Positions 61,441 through 64,000 of a stretch of DNA of 64,000 bases are shown in pieces. Source of the DNA: Viscum album (Eukaryota > Streptophyta > Magnoliopsida > Santalales > Viscaceae); contig OY728137.1 in assembly GCA_963277665.1 (NCBI GenBank), positions 1,176,104,670 to 1,176,168,669 on the forward strand, in the 5' to 3' direction. The translations under genes and the position numbers were made by a program. The notes below the pieces were generated by a model. That model was not told where the DNA came from. It worked only from the letters and a program-made list of their open reading frames with translations, and searched no databases. Numbering within the stretch: the stretch's first letter is position 1; every line of letters begins with the position of its first letter.

Positions 61441-61600
61441 AAAGTCACACTAATTTTTTTTGTATATTTTATAACAAAGGCGCTTGACTCTAATAAGTTC
61501 AGATACTAAAAATACTTAAGTGGCCTTCCAGATACATGAGCATCATGTTTGGAAGATCGAAAGGTTGTGTGGAGATGTGATTAGTTTTCAGTCTAATCTC

Positions 61601-61613
61601 TAAGTGAGAGATC
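61601..61613 (+). promoter_or_regulatory. Polypurine tract of the copia element
   Basis: taagtgagagatc precedes TGTCGACAT at 61,614. Copia elements of plants commonly have taagtgggagatt here. Confidence 0.7.
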
Positions 61614-62085
61614 TGTCGACATATTTTTTATTCTGGACAGTGGCTACCACTTTCTTTGTCAATGGAGGAGAGCGTGGGCGGAAGCAGGGTGTATGGTGGG
61701 TGATCAACTACATCAAACCTAACATTGTAGGAAGAGTGGGAGGAGATGTAATAATACTATAAAAAGGACTCTATCTCCCATAAGCTTTTTCAATCACAAC
61801 AGTTCTACCATCACCACATTTCTTTATTTGGGTGCGGTATTTTGTGAGGCGATTTCCCCACTAATTCAAGAGAGATATTTAATAGGGGTTTCTCATTATA
61901 ATAGTGTGGGAGTCTGTACCCACGTTTACCCATAGTGATCATTCTATTTTCCTGTGATTTTTTACCCATACCATTTTGGTAGTTTTTTCATGTTACATCC
62001 AGTGTCATTTATTTTGGATTTTTTACACTTTATTTTATCTCATGATTATCGCTGCACTTGTGGACTAATCAGTTTATGTTCTAAC
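61614..62085 (+). repeat. 3' LTR of the copia element
   Basis: Starts TGTCGACATA and ends about ...TTCTAACA at 62,085. A TATA-like actataaaaagg lies at about 61,756-61,767. It pairs with 57,583-58,088. Confidence 0.8.
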
Positions 62086-62589
62086 ATTTTATGTAATCTA
62101 GTATACCTTTATATACATCTCTGAAATAGCCTATGACCCTTATATATCCTCCCATACCTTCACATAACCAAACCACATCATTTTACTTTTATAAAACTCA
62201 ACTCTTCTTCATTGATACACTTATATAGCTCTATTGCAGGATGAGGGACCATTACACAACCTTTCTAATAATGTTACCTGTATCTAGTAGAAAAAAACCC
62301 TTACATAGAGCCCTTAATGATAAGAACGTGGTGAATGCAACATGAACTATATTTTCTTCTTCACAATACATTAATGGCCTCATAATGGAATGTCTAGGAT
62401 TTACAACACCTATCACAGTGTTTCTTGGATTCATAGTGTCTCTTTATGCATACATGGCATGATAGTGGGTCAAATCCATCCTCATAGAGATGAACTCAGG
62501 ATCCCAAAAGATTCCATAGAGAAATACATTGTCAGTTCAGAATTTTCGAAGGTCTGATTGACCTTGAGCATGAGCTTCCAAGACATCTA
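62086..62589. other. Unassigned DNA right of the copia element
   Basis: No domain was recognised. The minus ORF at 62,252-62,434 has no motif. Confidence 0.4.
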
Positions 62590-63070
62590 GTACAAGGAAT
62601 GAATAAATGAGGTGAAACATGAATAGGGAAGGTTATATGCAAGGAAGACATCATGAAATTAGAAGTGAAATAATTTTTTTAGTTATGATGAATAGTAAAC
62701 CATGAATACTTTTTCCCACATAAAATATAATACATTCAAGGATCTATTATCTTATTTTATGTGGTATACTCATCTTAGATGAGTAGCACCTGGGCCTACC
62801 CACTTAGGCTTCATCCTGCCCAATGCCTTTACACACCGAGCATTCATCTAGTTTCCTCTTGAAAGTTTCTCAAAAAAACCCACCCCATGATTGGGCTATT
62901 CCTCTAACATATCCATATTCCTTGATTGAGGACTGAACAACCCTATTGGTTTGATTTATCTTCCATAGTATTTGGGTGCTGAGTATATTTTTTAACTCCT
63001 CTTCGTATGATTTATTTTCCTATATTTCTAATTATTCATAAGATCTCAATTTTCGTCATTTTTGATCAAA
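62590..63070. repeat. Dispersed repeat, copy B (direct partner at 4,250-4,760)
   Basis: Diverged direct match to 4,250-4,760, with landmarks given there. Similarity fades after about 63,070. Confidence 0.6.
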
Positions 63071-64000
63071 ATATAATTAAATTAAAATATGAATATAATA
63101 TATAAATTTATAAACAATTCATATGAACATAATTCATAATCATCAATGTAAATATTAATATTAGTGAACTTAATTATACAAATTCATATATAAATTTTAC
63201 CCACCATCATTTTTTGTGGTTGAGCCTAAAATGGGTATTTTGTATGATATAGATGCCATAACATATGAAATTATGAAAAAAATAAAATATGTATTTGAAT
63301 TTCATATTTGGATGATCAATAGTGAGATTTAAAGGTTCAATTGACTTTAATGGGAATGATTTGACTATAATAAACAAGTGGGATGATTGATGCAAGCTTA
63401 TATCTTAGGGAAAGAAGAATTGATCTGAGTTATTGGTGATAGATCATGGACATGGATGTTTATTTTAATAAAAATATAGTAGATACTATAGGATTATAAT
63501 GAAATTTTAGAAATTATTTTTAGGGAAGAAAAGTGGTTGAGGAAGAATGAATTACTAGATATAGTTTTGTATAGAGAATATTTCCAAGAAGAAGAAATAT
63601 ATCATTAATGCAAGATCATATTTTTTGAAGGATAACGAAATTAATACCTATATATTCAAGTGAATAGAATATATAAATTGATTCCCATAATTATTTAGAA
63701 GATAATAATTATATTAATTTCTATTATCATATTCAGTTTTTGTTGATGAATTGTAACAAATATTTATTTATTGGGAAATTGATCTTAACATAGAGGAGAT
63801 TGTCGATGTTGTGATCATTTGTTGAAAACATATAATCAAATACCTCTATAAAGAGAAGACCACATATATACCTAGAGTATTAGAATAAAAAAAGTTCATC
63901 CTAAAAAAGTATCTAATTATAATTTTTATATGCGCAATAATAATGGAAACTATATAGATCTGGGAGTGACCATCATGTTTATAAACCATGAAATCCTTAA
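63071..64000. other. AT-rich stretch with nothing recognised
   Basis: Read in all frames. No transposon or host domain can be supported. Cut by the window edge. Confidence 0.5.

Larger units (their letters stand above)
57583..62085 (+). mobile_element. Ty1/copia retrotransposon, decayed, both LTRs present
   Basis: Two LTRs of about 0.47-0.5 kb flank a pol relic in copia order (protease, integrase, RT, RNase H). The 3' LTR starts TGTCGACATATTT at 61,614, right after a PPT-like taagtgagagatc. The edges of the 5' LTR are worn. Total length is about 4.5 kb. LTR divergence by eye is high (well above that of the TR-GAG), so this copy is old. No target duplication was found. Confidence 0.88.

Overview
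The window looks like AT-rich, heterochromatic nuclear DNA from a flowering plant. I find no intact host gene, rRNA, tRNA gene or CRISPR. Almost everything recognisable is a transposable element, and every element family seen is typical of plants: CACTA (En/Spm) transposons with tnp2 and Ptta-like genes, a Mutator-like element (MULE) with a plant mobile domain (PMD), a DUF4283/CCHC element related to plant LINE ORF1, Ty1/copia, and a gag-only LTR element with a Met-tRNA primer site. Coding remnants carry many stops and frameshifts. Species cannot be named from this.

Layout. 1-834: end of an LTR. 0.84-5.2 kb: unassigned DNA with a repeat that recurs at 62.6-63.07 kb. 5.6-6.24 kb: LINE reverse-transcriptase relic. 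About 7.6-37.27 kb: a large CACTA element (called CACTA-2, minus strand) holding a ~179-bp tandem satellite with 3-unit higher-order structure, a Ptta-like ORF and a tnp2 relic. Its right part is interrupted by an ORF1-only LINE-like element (35.79 to 21.84 kb, minus). That element is interrupted in its zinc knuckle by a second CACTA (CACTA-1, 25,386-34,535, plus) with a 3-bp target duplication GAA. A ~2,346-bp tandem duplication (21,962-24,307 against 24,308 onward) has copied the LINE/CACTA-1 junction. About 37.5-57.2 kb: a MULE with promoter, 11-bp array, MURA transposase, a 364-bp SINE-like insertion and a PMD gene. The PMD gene is split by a 10,031-bp element at 45,109-55,139 with 3,713-bp LTRs, a 5-bp target duplication GTCAT, a gag ORF and no pol (TR-GAG type). 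About 57.58-62.09 kb: a decayed Ty1/copia with both LTRs. 62.1-64 kb: unassigned AT-rich DNA.

Order of events read from nesting: CACTA-2, then the LINE-like element, then CACTA-1, then the tandem duplication; separately the MULE, then the TR-GAG and the SINE. By eye, the TR-GAG LTRs differ at roughly 6% in a ~240-bp sample and the duplication copies at roughly 3% in a ~250-bp sample, so the duplication may be younger. Boundaries proved by target duplications (TR-GAG, CACTA-1, probably the SINE) are firm; those of CACTA-2, the MULE and the LINE-like element are approximate.
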